A DNA stretch of 64,000 nucleotides. Origin: an uncultured Halomonas sp. Its GTDB lineage: Bacteria; Pseudomonadota; Gammaproteobacteria; Pseudomonadales; Halomonadaceae. The position numbers and the translations under genes are program-made. A model generated the notes under the pieces. That model was not told where the DNA came from. It saw only the letters and a list, made by a program, of their open reading frames with translations, and ran no database searches. The stretch spans positions 186,001-250,000 of the forward strand of contig NZ_CANLTC010000003.1 in the NCBI RefSeq assembly GCF_947493865.1, in the 5' to 3' direction. Shown here piece after piece: positions 45,715 through 54,859 of the stretch. Numbering within the stretch: the first letter of the stretch is position 1; each line of letters begins with the position of its first letter.

Positions 45715-46285
45715 ACTCGATACCGACTATCAAGAATCCTTGGTCACCATGCGCGATCTGATGGAGAACGCCGACTGTCTGATTACCCAGGAGCAGGTCG
45801 AGCGGGCCCTGGATCGCATGGCTGAGGAGATCACCCGCAATCTCGGAGACAAGCTGCCGGTCTTCTATTGCGTCATGAATGGTGGCTTGATCACCACGGG
45901 GCACTTGCTGACCCGACTGGGCTTTCCACTGGAAGTCGATTATCTGCATGCGACCCGCTATCGCGGCGGCACCCGGGGCGGCGAGCTGTTCTGGCGGGTC
46001 TCGCCGGAGATTCCGATGGCGGGGCGGCATGTGGTGATCGTCGACGACATCCTCGATGAAGGCACGACCCTGGCGGCCATCTTGGCCTATTGCCGGGAGG
46101 CTCAGGCGGCGAGTATTTCCACCGCCGTGCTGGTGGACAAGCGCCACGAGCGCAAGGCGGTGCCGGGATTGACAGCGGATTACTGTAGCCTGGAGGTCGA
46201 AGACCGTTATGTGTTCGGGTTCGGCATGGATTACAAGGGGTATTGGCGTAATGCTCCGGGGATCTTTGCCCCCAAGGGCATGTAG
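45707..46285 (+). CDS. hpt: Hypoxanthine-guanine phosphoribosyltransferase
   Basis: Salvages hypoxanthine and guanine with PRPP. 192 residues from the ATG at 45707. FYCVMNGGLITTGHLL, DYLHATRYRGGT and the PRPP motif VVIVDDILDEGTTL are characteristic. It starts inside the 3' end of the mscS-like gene and lies 21 bases before mtnP, whose product hypoxanthine it can use. Confidence 0.88.
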   Translation: MPKLDTDYQESLVTMRDLMENADCLITQEQVERALDRMAEEITRNLGDKLPVFYCVMNGGLITTGHLLTRLGFPLEVDYLHATRYRGGTRGGELFWRVSPEIPMAGRHVVIVDDILDEGTTLAAILAYCREAQAASISTAVLVDKRHERKAVPGLTADYCSLEVEDRYVFGFGMDYKGYWRNAPGIFAPKGM

Positions 46286-46306
46286 GTCACTCTCAGGAGA
46301 CTGGCG

Positions 46307-47038
46307 ATGCTGGCGATCATTGGTGGGACCGGTCTAACCGAGATGGCGGGGCTGGAAGTGGACAAGCGGCATTCCGCGGAAACGCCGCTGGGCGCGGCGT
46401 CCGCGGGTGTTGTGCAGGGCAAGCTGAGGGGGCGGGACATTCTGTTTCTGGCACGTCATGGTCATCCGCACAAGCTGCCGCCACATCGGGTCAACTACCG
46501 CGCCAACCTATGGGCCCTCAAGCAGGCCGGGGCCACTCGTATTGTCGGAATCAATGCAGTGGGGGGCATCGATCCCACGCTGCAGCCCGAGGCGCTGGTG
46601 GTGCCGGATCAGTTGATCGATTACACCACGGGGCGCGAGTCTACCTATTTCGACGGTCGCTTTCGGCCTTTGAAGCATATCGATTTTTCCTGGCCCTACG
46701 ACAATGACCTGCGGGATGTTCTGGTGATGGCAGGCAAGCAGGCCGGTGAAACAATCGAGGACGGTGGCGTTTACGGTTGCACTCAGGGACCGCGACTGGA
46801 AACCGCCGCCGAGATCGCCCGCATGGCGAGGGACGGCTGTCGGTTGGTGGGCATGACCGGCATGCCGGAGGCGGTGCTGGCGCGTGAATTGTCGATTCCC
46901 TATGCCTGCCTGGCGCTGGTGGTCAACCCCGCCGCCGGCGTGGTCGAGAGCGAGATCACCATGGCCGAGATCGAGGCGGCCCTCGAGAACGGCATCGAGC
47001 GTGTCAAACGAATTGTCGACGCGCTGCTGACGTCATGA
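46307..47038 (+). CDS. S-methyl-5'-thioinosine phosphorylase
   Basis: 243-residue PNP/MTAP-family phosphorylase. The N-terminus LAIIGGTGLTEM, LARHGHPHKLPPHRVNYRAN, GVYGCTQGPRLETAAEI and GMTGMPEAVLARE are all typical. The arrangement next to hpt, nagZ and psrA is that of P. aeruginosa PA3004, which cleaves methylthioinosine to hypoxanthine and methylthioribose-1-phosphate. MTA phosphorylase activity is the alternative; sequence alone does not fully decide. Confidence 0.82.
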   Translation: MLAIIGGTGLTEMAGLEVDKRHSAETPLGAASAGVVQGKLRGRDILFLARHGHPHKLPPHRVNYRANLWALKQAGATRIVGINAVGGIDPTLQPEALVVPDQLIDYTTGRESTYFDGRFRPLKHIDFSWPYDNDLRDVLVMAGKQAGETIEDGGVYGCTQGPRLETAAEIARMARDGCRLVGMTGMPEAVLARELSIPYACLALVVNPAAGVVESEITMAEIEAALENGIERVKRIVDALLTS

Positions 47039-47044
47039 ACGACA

Positions 47045-47070
47045 CCGCCCGACAGCCTACTGTCGGGCGG
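47045..47070 (+). terminator. Strong hairpin between mtnP and the acyl-CoA synthetase
   Basis: Perfect 11-base arms CCGCCCGACAG/CTGTCGGGCGG with loop CCTA, but no T-run on either strand. Probably an end structure for the convergent transcripts. Confidence 0.5.
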
Positions 47071-47090
47071 CTTGGGGTGCGTGACGGCTT

Positions 47091-48812
47091 TTACTTCAAC
47101 CCCAGCTCGTGGGTCGCTTCTTCACGCATCTTGAACTTCTGAATCTTGCCGGTCACGGTCATGGGGAAGGCGTCGACGAACTTCACGTAGCGCGGCACCT
47201 TGTAATGGGCGATCCGGCCCTTGCAGAAATCCCGCAGGCCTTTCTCGTCGAGGGTTTCCCCCTCGGCCAGCTTGACCCAGGCCATGATCTCCTCGCCGTA
47301 CTTCTCGTCCGGCACGCCGATCACCTGCACGTCGGAAATCGCCGGGTGGGTGTAGAGGAAATCCTCGATCTCCCGCGGGTACACGTTCTCGCCACCCCGG
47401 ATAATCATGTCCTTGATGCGCCCGACGATAGTGGCGTAACCCTCATCGTCCATGGTGGCAAGATCGCCGGTGTGCATCCAGCCGGTCGGGTCGATGGCCT
47501 TGTCCGTGGCCTCCACATTGTTCCAGTAGCCAAGCATCACGCTATAGCCCCGGGTGCAGAGTTCGCCTTTTTCGCCTATGGGCACCACCGCCCCGGTGGA
47601 AGGATCAACCAGTTTGACCTCGGTATGGGGATGGATCGTGCCCACCGTGGTGACTCGCTTTTCCAGTGGCGCGTCGGTCTGGGTCTGCAGGCTGACCGGG
47701 CTGGTCTCGGTCATGCCGTAGCAGATGCTGACTTCCTTCATGTTCATCTTGTCGATGACCTGGCGCATCACCTCGATGGGGCAGATCGAGCCGGCCATGA
47801 TGCCGGTGCGCAGCGACCCCAGATCGAAGCGCTCGAATTCCGGGTGTTCGAGCTCGGCGATGAACATGGTGGGCACGCCATAGAGCGCGGTGGCACGTTC
47901 TTCGCTGACCGCCTGCAGCGTGGTCAGAGGGTCAAAGCCTTCATCTGGATAGATCATCGCGGCGCCGTGGGTCATGCAGCCTAGATTGCCCATGACCATG
48001 CCGAAGCAGTGATACAGCGGTACCGGGATCACCATGCGATCCTCGCAGGTGAGCTTGATGCGCTCGGCGACGAAGAAGCCATTGTTGAGGATATTGTGAT
48101 GCGACAGGGTCGCGCCCTTGGGGGCGCCGGTGGTGCCGGAGGTGTACTGGATGTTGATCGGCTCGTCGAACTGCAGCGTGGCCTGCAGCGTTGCCAATTC
48201 TTCATTCGCAACCTTATCCGACTGCTCCAGTAGCGTTTCCCAGTGCATCATGCCGGGCAGGGCGAGCGCGGCATCGAGGCAGATCACCCGCTTCAGGTTG
48301 GGCAGGCGTGCGCTGTTCAGTGCCGCGGAAGAATCCTTGGTGAGTTCCGGCGCCAGCTCGCTGATCATCTCGACATAGTTCGACGCCTTGAACTCACCTT
48401 GCAGAATCAGGGTCGAGGTGCCGGACTGGGTAAGGGCGTACTCGAGTTCGTGAGTGCGATAACTCGGATTGATGTTGACCAGCACCGCACCGATCTTCGC
48501 CGTGGCGAACTGGGTGATCGCCCACTCGGCGCAGTTGGGCGCCCAGATGCCGACGCGCTCCCCTTTGGTTACGCCGATGGCGAGCAGGGCCCGGGCGGCA
48601 CGTTCGACTTCTGTGTGCAGTTCCTGCCAGGTATAGCGCAATTTCTGATGGCGGCTGATCAGTGCATCCCGTTCGGGATAGCGCTCGACGGTCTCGTCGA
48701 AGCAGTCGCCGATGGTCTGGCCCTTGAGCGGCAGCTCGCTGATGCCGCTGGCATAACTAAATGGAGAGCTGAATGATCGAGTAGAGACAGTAGGCGTGGC
48801 GTGCTGGGTCAT
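47091..48812 (-). CDS. Acyl-CoA synthetase (AMP-binding)
   Basis: Forms acyl-CoA from a carboxylic acid via acyl-AMP. 573 residues from the ATG at 48812 (AGGAAG upstream). Motifs: [57 protein letters not shown] and the C-terminal catalytic lysine in [11 protein letters not shown]. Similar enzymes sit in leucine/isovalerate-type clusters. Context (LiuR-like regulator, valine genes) suggests a branched or medium-chain acid, but this is an inference. Confidence 0.88.
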   Translation of the reverse strand: MTQHATPTVSTRSFSSPFSYASGISELPLKGQTIGDCFDETVERYPERDALISRHQKLRYTWQELHTEVERAARALLAIGVTKGERVGIWAPNCAEWAITQFATAKIGAVLVNINPSYRTHELEYALTQSGTSTLILQGEFKASNYVEMISELAPELTKDSSAALNSARLPNLKRVICLDAALALPGMMHWETLLEQSDKVANEELATLQATLQFDEPINIQYTSGTTGAPKGATLSHHNILNNGFFVAERIKLTCEDRMVIPVPLYHCFGMVMGNLGCMTHGAAMIYPDEGFDPLTTLQAVSEERATALYGVPTMFIAELEHPEFERFDLGSLRTGIMAGSICPIEVMRQVIDKMNMKEVSICYGMTETSPVSLQTQTDAPLEKRVTTVGTIHPHTEVKLVDPSTGAVVPIGEKGELCTRGYSVMLGYWNNVEATDKAIDPTGWMHTGDLATMDDEGYATIVGRIKDMIIRGGENVYPREIEDFLYTHPAISDVQVIGVPDEKYGEEIMAWVKLAEGETLDEKGLRDFCKGRIAHYKVPRYVKFVDAFPMTVTGKIQKFKMREEATHELGLK

Positions 48813-48878
48813 GGTGCTTCCTGCTTGTTGTTGGCGGTGGAATGCCTCGTGCATGACAAAGACGATTCACGTCGCGAT

Positions 48879-49322
48879 TCAACGTTTGCCGCGAGCTGCC
48901 TCGAGCAGGGCAAGGGATTCGCGACAGCGCGTTTCGACCTCGTCGAGTTCTCGTTGCAATATTCGAATGTCTTCCAGCTGTTGCTGCATGGCCTCGCGCT
49001 TTTCGCCGAGTATGTCGAGCAGGCGCTGGAGTTGGCGTTCATCGCCATCCGGGGCCTGATCGTAAAGCTGGACCACCTCGCGGATCTCCGCCAGGGAAAA
49101 TCCCAGGCGCTTGCCGCGCAGGGTCAGTTTCAACCGCACCCGGTCCTTTTCATGATAGACCCGGGTACGGCCACGGCGCTCCGGTGTCAGCAATCCTTCC
49201 TGTTCGTAAAAACGAATGGTGCGAGGCGTCACCTCGAAGATCCTGGCGAGTTCGCCGATCGTATACTGGCGCCGCGATAGAAGTTGGCGCTGGTTCATAT
49301 TGCGCTGGGGCGCCTCGGACAT
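48879..49322 (-). CDS. MerR-family regulator (LiuR-like)
   Basis: 147 residues: a winged helix at 18-90 (YTIGELARIFEVTPRTIRFYEQEGL), then a coiled coil (about 100-140) for dimerisation. No metal-binding cysteines, so it senses an organic ligand. LiuR proteins regulate branched-chain amino acid breakdown; the palindrome at 49417-49432 between this gene and the divergent valine operon suits such a regulator. Its own operon includes the acyl-CoA synthetase, 66 bases downstream. Confidence 0.82.
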   Translation of the reverse strand: MSEAPQRNMNQRQLLSRRQYTIGELARIFEVTPRTIRFYEQEGLLTPERRGRTRVYHEKDRVRLKLTLRGKRLGFSLAEIREVVQLYDQAPDGDERQLQRLLDILGEKREAMQQQLEDIRILQRELDEVETRCRESLALLEAARGKR

Positions 49323-49416
49323 GCTGCTATCCTTGAATTATGGATGACGGATTATCGCCTTTTTTCTCGATGTGGCTTTCCAGGAAAAGCTTCCAAAAGG
49401 GACAGGCTAGATCAGC

Positions 49417-49432
49417 TTGACGTTAACGTAAA
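49417..49432. promoter_or_regulatory. Candidate LiuR-type operator
   Basis: TTGACGTTAACGTAAA, a near-perfect palindrome around GTTAAC, in the divergent region between the MerR regulator and the acyl-CoA dehydrogenase. It contains TTGACG (plus) and TTTACG (minus), each able to act as a -35 element. Confidence 0.6.
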
Positions 49433-49528
49433 GTAGACCAAGCGATAGCTTTCATAACGGCCGACAAATGCTAGGTTGTGGGGATGATGCAATTCTTGCT
49501 GTGAATTTTCTTGCGCTGAGAGGCTGCC

Positions 49529-50698
49529 ATGGATTTTGCCCCAAACGAGGACCAGCGTGCGCTGCAGCAGGCGGCTGCGGACTTTGCCCGGGCCGAACTC
49601 GCCCCCCATGCCGCCGAGTGGGATGCGACCTCCCACTTTCCCGTGGATGTGATCAAGCGCGCCGGCGAGGCGGGTTTTCTGGCGATCTACATCGATGAAG
49701 ATCATGGCGGGCTGGGGCTGTCCCGGCTCGATGCCTCCCTCATCTTCGAACAGTTGGCCCAGGGCTGTATTTCCACCACCGCCTATCTGACCATTCACAA
49801 CATGGCCAGCTGGATGATCGCCAACTGGGGTGGTGAGACCCTGCATGACGCCTGGCTGCCGGCCCTGATCAGCGGCGAACGCTTGGCGTCCTATTGCCTG
49901 ACGGAGCCCGGCGCCGGTTCGGATGCAGCCAATCTACGCACCAAGGCGGTACGGGAAGGCGATGAGTATGTGATTTCCGGCAGCAAGATGTTCATTTCCG
50001 GTGCCGGGGAGACCGACATGCTGGTGGTCATGGCCCGTACCGGCGAGCCGGATTCCGGCGCTGGCGGGGTGACGGCTTTTGCGGTCCCTGCGGACAGTGC
50101 GGGGATCGAATACGGCAAGAACGAGGACAAGATGGGCTGGAAGAGCCAGCCGACCCGGCTGGTCAGCTTCGACGGTGTGCGGGTGCCTGCAACCCATCGT
50201 CTCGCCGAAGAGGGCGAGGGGTTCCGGCTTGCCATGAAAGGCCTCGATGGCGGGCGCTTGAACATCGCCAGCTGCTCCCTGGGAGCCGCCCAGCACGCCT
50301 TGTCCCTATCCCGTGAATACCTGCACGAACGCAAGCAGTTCGGCAGCATGCTGGCATCGTTCCAGGCGCTGCAGTTCAAGTTCGCCGACATGGCCACCGA
50401 ACTGGTCAGCGCACGGCTGATGGTGCGTCACGCCGCCTGGCGCCTGGATCAAGACGACCCCCAGGCCACGGCGCACTGCGCCATGGCCAAGCGTCTGGCG
50501 ACGGATATCGGCTTCAACGTATGCAATGAGGCCCTGCAGCTGCACGGTGGTTACGGTTATATCCGGGAGTATCCGCTGGAGCGTCTGGTGCGGGATACCC
50601 GGGTGCATCAGATTTTAGAGGGCACCAACGAGATCATGCGCTTGATCGTTGCCCGCCGACTGTTCGCAGAGGGCGCCATCGACGCCTTGCAGCAATGA
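49529..50698 (+). CDS. Acyl-CoA dehydrogenase, isobutyryl-CoA dehydrogenase-like
   Basis: FAD enzyme, 389 residues, first gene of the valine operon: isobutyryl-CoA to methacrylyl-CoA. Motifs ISTTAYLTIHNMASWMI, SYCLTEPGAGSDAANL, GWKSQPTRLVSFDGVRVP, LDGGRLNIASCSLGAA and QILEGTNEIMRLIV match human ACAD8 closely as I remember it. The last holds the catalytic Glu. Next genes encode the following valine steps. Confidence 0.9.
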   Translation: MDFAPNEDQRALQQAAADFARAELAPHAAEWDATSHFPVDVIKRAGEAGFLAIYIDEDHGGLGLSRLDASLIFEQLAQGCISTTAYLTIHNMASWMIANWGGETLHDAWLPALISGERLASYCLTEPGAGSDAANLRTKAVREGDEYVISGSKMFISGAGETDMLVVMARTGEPDSGAGGVTAFAVPADSAGIEYGKNEDKMGWKSQPTRLVSFDGVRVPATHRLAEEGEGFRLAMKGLDGGRLNIASCSLGAAQHALSLSREYLHERKQFGSMLASFQALQFKFADMATELVSARLMVRHAAWRLDQDDPQATAHCAMAKRLATDIGFNVCNEALQLHGGYGYIREYPLERLVRDTRVHQILEGTNEIMRLIVARRLFAEGAIDALQQ

Positions 50699-50728
50699 AC
50701 CCATTATCTAGGCAAGGAAGCATTGTGT

Positions 50729-51838
50729 ATGTCTGAATCCCTCGTCCTGTTCAATGAACTAACGACTCGCGATGGCGGTGTTATTGCTGTTGCCACTCTC
50801 AATGCCCCCAAATCGCTCAATGCCCTGTCTCTGGAAATGATCGAGCAGTTGACCGCCAAACTCGATGCCTGGGCTGCGGATGACCGGATCAAGGTTGTTT
50901 GGCTCGAAGGCGCCGGCGACAAGGCGCTGTGTGCCGGTGGCGATGTGGTGGCGCTGTATCGTGCGATGACCGAGGCGAGTGACGTGGACGAGGCAGGCGC
51001 CTTCGCCGAGACCTACTTCACCGCGGAATATCGGCTCGACTACAAGATCCATACCTATCCCAAGCCGCTGGTCGTGTGGGGCAATGGCATCGTCATGGGC
51101 GGCGGCCTGGGTTTGATGGCGGGCGGCGGCCAGCGGGTGGCCACCGAGTCCACCCGCATCGCCATGCCGGAGATCACCATTGGCTTGTATCCGGATATCG
51201 GCGCCAGCTGGTTCTTGAATCGTATGCCCCCAGGGGTCGGCGCTTATCTGGGCCTGACTGGCGCGCAGCTCAACGCACGGGATGCCCTCGATCTCGGACT
51301 GGCGGATCGCCTGATTCCTCATGCTCGGCGCCAGGACGTACTCGATGCCCTGGTGGAGGCGGATCTCGGCGCGCCGGAAACCGACCTGCGCCGCGTGCTG
51401 CAGGATTTCGAAGCCCGGGGTGAGGCGCCCGAGGCCCAGGTGATGCCGCGTCTCGACAAGATTCAGTCCTTGGTCGATGCTGCGACGGTCAATGAAGCGG
51501 TCACGCGCATTCTCGATGACGCCGATGATGACGAGTGGCTGGCGGCCAACCGCCAGCGCTTGGCCGTGGGCTGCCCGATGAGTGCTCATCTGGTCTGGCG
51601 CATGCTGGCGCGTCATCGCCATGCCAGTCTGGCGGATGCCTTTCGTGACGAACTCAATTTGTCCGTGCAGTGCTGCCGCCATGACGAACTTGCCGAAGGG
51701 GTGCGCGCCTTGCTGGTCGACAAGGACAAGCATCCGCGCTGGTCGCACGTTGATGTGGCCAGCGTGCCGGAGCGCGACGTCGAGGATTTCCTGAGGCCGC
51801 TCTGGTCGCCGCAAACGCATCCACTGCGAGATATCTGA
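50729..51838 (+). CDS. 3-hydroxyisobutyryl-CoA hydrolase (crotonase family)
   Basis: 369 residues from the ATG at 50729. Crotonase-fold motifs CAGGDVVALYRAM and GIVMGGGLGLMAGG, then ESTRIAMPEITIGLYPDIGAS, and a C-terminal half of about 150 residues typical of the HIBCH branch (DELNLSVQCCRHDELAEGVRALL). It releases 3-hydroxyisobutyrate from its CoA ester. Some relatives are enoyl-CoA hydratases, but the length and neighbours support HIBCH. Confidence 0.88.
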   Translation: MSESLVLFNELTTRDGGVIAVATLNAPKSLNALSLEMIEQLTAKLDAWAADDRIKVVWLEGAGDKALCAGGDVVALYRAMTEASDVDEAGAFAETYFTAEYRLDYKIHTYPKPLVVWGNGIVMGGGLGLMAGGGQRVATESTRIAMPEITIGLYPDIGASWFLNRMPPGVGAYLGLTGAQLNARDALDLGLADRLIPHARRQDVLDALVEADLGAPETDLRRVLQDFEARGEAPEAQVMPRLDKIQSLVDAATVNEAVTRILDDADDDEWLAANRQRLAVGCPMSAHLVWRMLARHRHASLADAFRDELNLSVQCCRHDELAEGVRALLVDKDKHPRWSHVDVASVPERDVEDFLRPLWSPQTHPLRDI

Positions 51839-51884
51839 GCCTCGTTCATCACCAACAACAATATTGCCAAAGGGAGCATCGATC

Positions 51885-52784
51885 ATGAAAATCGCCTTCA
51901 TAGGCCTGGGGAACATGGGCACGCCCATGGCCACCAATCTGGTCAATGCCGGGCACGAGGTCGTGGTCTTCGATCTGGTCGAGTCCGCCATTCAGACCCT
52001 GAAAACCGCTGGCGCGCAAAGTGCTGCTTCCGCGGCGGAAGCGGCTCGCGGTGCCGAGGTCATCCTGTCGATGCTGCCCGCCGGTGCTCACGTGAAAGGG
52101 CTTTATCTGGGTCGAGAAGATCAGCCGGGATTGCTCGATGCCCTTGACGGCAAACCCCTGATCATCGATGCCTCTACCATCGCCCCGGAGGATGCGCGTC
52201 TGGTCGCCGAGGCGGCTCGCGAACGCGGTCTGAGTTATCTCGATGCACCGGTGTCCGGTGGCGTGGGCGGTGCCAAGGCCGGCACCTTGACCTTCATCGT
52301 GGGGGGCGACGAGGCGGGCTTCGAGCAGGCCAAGCCGGTGCTCGAGGCGATGGGCAAGAATGTCTTTCATGCCGGCGTCAGTGGTGCGGGCCAGGTCGCC
52401 AAGATCTGCAACAATATGCTGCTGAGCATCCTCATGAGCGGCACCGCCGAGGCGTTGTCCCTGGGCGTCAAGAATGGTCTCGACCCTGAAGTGTTGTCCG
52501 AGATCATGAAGCAGAGCTCCGGTGGCAACTGGGCGCTCAACGTATACAACCCCTGGCCCGGCGTGATGGAGAATGCACCTGCCTCCAACGACTATCAAGG
52601 CGGCTTTCTGGTCGATCTGATGACCAAGGATCTGGGACTTGCCTGGCAGATGGCCCTGGAATCCAGGGCGGCGATACCCATGGGGTCTCAGGCGCGCAAC
52701 CTGTACGTGCAACATGCGGCACAAGGCAATGGCCGCCTCGATTTCTCCAGCATTCAGCGTTTCTATCGTGCCGGTGACGAGTAG
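51885..52784 (+). CDS. mmsB: 3-hydroxyisobutyrate dehydrogenase
   Basis: NAD-dependent, 299 residues from the ATG at 51885 (AAAGGGAG upstream). Rossmann motif GLGNMG at 7-12, substrate-site DAPVSGGVGGAKAGTLTF (121-138) and catalytic Lys174 in GQVAKICNN. Converts 3-hydroxyisobutyrate to methylmalonate semialdehyde. mmsA, the next enzyme, is not in the window. Confidence 0.94.
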   Translation: MKIAFIGLGNMGTPMATNLVNAGHEVVVFDLVESAIQTLKTAGAQSAASAAEAARGAEVILSMLPAGAHVKGLYLGREDQPGLLDALDGKPLIIDASTIAPEDARLVAEAARERGLSYLDAPVSGGVGGAKAGTLTFIVGGDEAGFEQAKPVLEAMGKNVFHAGVSGAGQVAKICNNMLLSILMSGTAEALSLGVKNGLDPEVLSEIMKQSSGGNWALNVYNPWPGVMENAPASNDYQGGFLVDLMTKDLGLAWQMALESRAAIPMGSQARNLYVQHAAQGNGRLDFSSIQRFYRAGDE

Positions 52785-52806
52785 CGAGACAAGGAGACAA
52801 GAGACG

Positions 52807-53196
52807 ATGACACCATTGAACAAACCTGTTGCCGAGCTGGTCGCCGAGGCGGAAACCGAAATCGAGACGCTGAGCGCCGAAGAAGCCCTGGCGTTGCATG
52901 GCCAGCCCGGCGTGACCTTCGTCGATATCCGTGATGTTCGGGAACTGGACAGGGAAGGGCGGGTACCCGGAGCCGTGCACGCCCCCCGGGGCATGCTCGA
53001 GTTCTGGATCGATCCGGATTCCCCCTATCACCGCGAGGTTTTCGCCCGGAATGATCGCTACGTGCTGTTCTGCGCCAAGGGCCAGCGCTCGGCCCTGGCG
53101 ACTCAGCAGCTTCAGCGCATGGGATTTGGGCCGATCTGTCATATAAGCGGCGGGTTCTCGGCCTGGCGGGAAGTCGATGGGCCTATCGAAAAGTGA
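52807..53196 (+). CDS. Single-domain rhodanese-like protein
   Basis: 129 residues from the ATG at 52807 (AAGGAGACAAG upstream). Rhodanese fold with FVDIRDVRELDREGRVPGAVHAPRG and the active-site loop CAKGQRS (Cys89, Arg94), so sulfur transfer is possible. It follows mmsB by 22 bases and is probably co-transcribed with the valine genes, though its role there is not known. Confidence 0.85.
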   Translation: MTPLNKPVAELVAEAETEIETLSAEEALALHGQPGVTFVDIRDVRELDREGRVPGAVHAPRGMLEFWIDPDSPYHREVFARNDRYVLFCAKGQRSALATQQLQRMGFGPICHISGGFSAWREVDGPIEK

Positions 53197-53289
53197 GTCT
53201 TTGAGCCTTAAAAGGTTGAGATCGTTTGGGATAAACCCCCGTGCCGGGCACAATGGCGGCTTTGTCTGATTGCATAACAGAGAGCCCGT

Positions 53290-54678
53290 ATGCGTTCTTC
53301 CGCCCAATCCGGTAATTCTTCTTCAGCCGCATCCAGGGCCGCGTCAGCCAATCCGCTGTTGACCGGGCCGATCGCCTCCACCCTGTTTAAAAAATCCCTG
53401 CCGGTGGTGGCAGGCTCGATTGCGATGATGCTGTTCAATCTGGTGGATGCCTGGTTCATTGCGCGACTGGGTACTCAGCCCCTGGCAGCGGTGTCCTTTA
53501 CCTTCCCGGTTTCCTTTGCCGCCATCAGTCTGGCGATCGGCATGGCCATCGGCACCTCGGCGGTGGTGGCGAGGCGCCTGGGGCGTGGTGAGATAGAAAC
53601 GGTGCACCGGCGTGCCACGGATGCCTTTCTGATGGCGCTGCTGGTCGGCGTGGTGGTGACACTGGCCGGGCGAGCAAGCGTCGTGCCGCTGTTTGCGGCC
53701 CTGGGCGCCGATCAGGCCCTGATGCCCTATATTCGCGACTACATGAACGTCTGGTACCTGGGCGCGGCGTTCGTCATTGCGCCCCGGGTGTTGAGTAGTG
53801 TGTTGCGTGCCCAGGGCAATACGCTGATTCCCGGCATGATGATGGGCGGCGCGGCGATACTCAACGCCATGCTCGACCCTGTGCTGATCTTCGGGCTGGG
53901 ACCGATCCCGGCCCTGGGCGTAAGCGGAGCGGCTCTGGCCACGGTCATCAGTTGGGCCGCCATGACCCTGGCGTTGTTCGCACAGCGCGATCTGCGCAGG
54001 ATGATGGATTTTGGTGGATTCAAGTTGCCCGCACTGATCGAGTCCTGGCGCGAACTGGGCAAGATCGCACTGCCGGCGGCGATCACCAGCGTCTTTACCC
54101 CCATCGCCATGGCGCTGGTGACACGCATCGTCGCGGATTACGGCCATGCGGCGGTAGCGGCCTTCGGGGTCGGCACCCGCATCGACGCCATCGCCCAGAT
54201 CGCCGTGCTGTCGCTATCGATGACGCTATCGCCATTTGTCAGCCAGAACCATGGCGCCGATCAGCCGGAACGGGTCAAGCGGGCGATTCTAGGTTGTTTC
54301 GTGTTCGTGCTCGTCTGGCAGTTTGGGGTGTGGATCGTACTGCAGTTGCTGGCGCCCTGGCTGACCAGCAGCTACGCGCAGAATCCGGAAGTGGGGGAGG
54401 TGCTGCGGCTGTTCTTGTGGTGGGTGCCGTTGGGCCTGGGGGCGCAAGGCGTGGTGATTCTGACCAACTCGTCTTTCAATGCGCTGCACCAGCCTCGGCG
54501 CGCCCTGGAGCTTTCCGTGGTGCGGTTGTTCGTGCTTTTTGTGCCCCTGGCCTGGCTCGGAGGTTACTTGCAAGGGCCGCTGGGCATCTTCCTCGGCATG
54601 ATGTCCGCCAATCTGATCATGGCGCTGATCTCCTGGCATCAGATGCGGCGCACATTGCGCCAGCGGCTGAAGGTGTGA
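53290..54678 (+). CDS. MATE-family efflux pump
   Basis: 462 residues with 12 membrane segments in two MatE halves. N-terminal LPVVAGSIAMMLFNLVDAWFIARLGTQPLAAV, VLRAQGNTLIPGMMM and, in the second half, RIVADYGHAAVAAFGVGTRID and QNHGADQPERVKR. Exports drugs or metabolites by Na+ or H+ antiport; the substrate cannot be deduced. Confidence 0.9.
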   Translation: MRSSAQSGNSSSAASRAASANPLLTGPIASTLFKKSLPVVAGSIAMMLFNLVDAWFIARLGTQPLAAVSFTFPVSFAAISLAIGMAIGTSAVVARRLGRGEIETVHRRATDAFLMALLVGVVVTLAGRASVVPLFAALGADQALMPYIRDYMNVWYLGAAFVIAPRVLSSVLRAQGNTLIPGMMMGGAAILNAMLDPVLIFGLGPIPALGVSGAALATVISWAAMTLALFAQRDLRRMMDFGGFKLPALIESWRELGKIALPAAITSVFTPIAMALVTRIVADYGHAAVAAFGVGTRIDAIAQIAVLSLSMTLSPFVSQNHGADQPERVKRAILGCFVFVLVWQFGVWIVLQLLAPWLTSSYAQNPEVGEVLRLFLWWVPLGLGAQGVVILTNSSFNALHQPRRALELSVVRLFVLFVPLAWLGGYLQGPLGIFLGMMSANLIMALISWHQMRRTLRQRLKV

Positions 54679-54747
54679 CAAACGTACCTTCTACAATTTG
54701 ACAGACTGCATGAAGCTTTCCAGTAACTCGTGATAGAGGGCTCCGGG

Positions 54748-54832
54748 GGCAAGGCGCAGTGAGGGTCTTTTGCCATGGATGGCAAAAGTAGCGCCCAGGG
54801 ATGGGTTCACAGCGCCCTCACGAAGGCTTGCC
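54748..54832. repeat. Nested palindromic element
   Basis: Three nested stems: GGCAAG (54748-54753)/CTTGCC (54827-54832), GTGAGGG (54759-54765)/CCCTCAC (54815-54821), and the perfect hairpin CTTTTGCCAT-GG-ATGGCAAAAG (54767-54788). A further small stem GCGC/GCGC lies at 54791-54815. It occupies the gap between the convergent MATE and ppsR genes. It reads like a structured intergenic element; no second copy is obvious in this window. Confidence 0.8.
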
Positions 54833-54859
54833 GCCGGTAAGCCCGCCGACCAAGCACGT

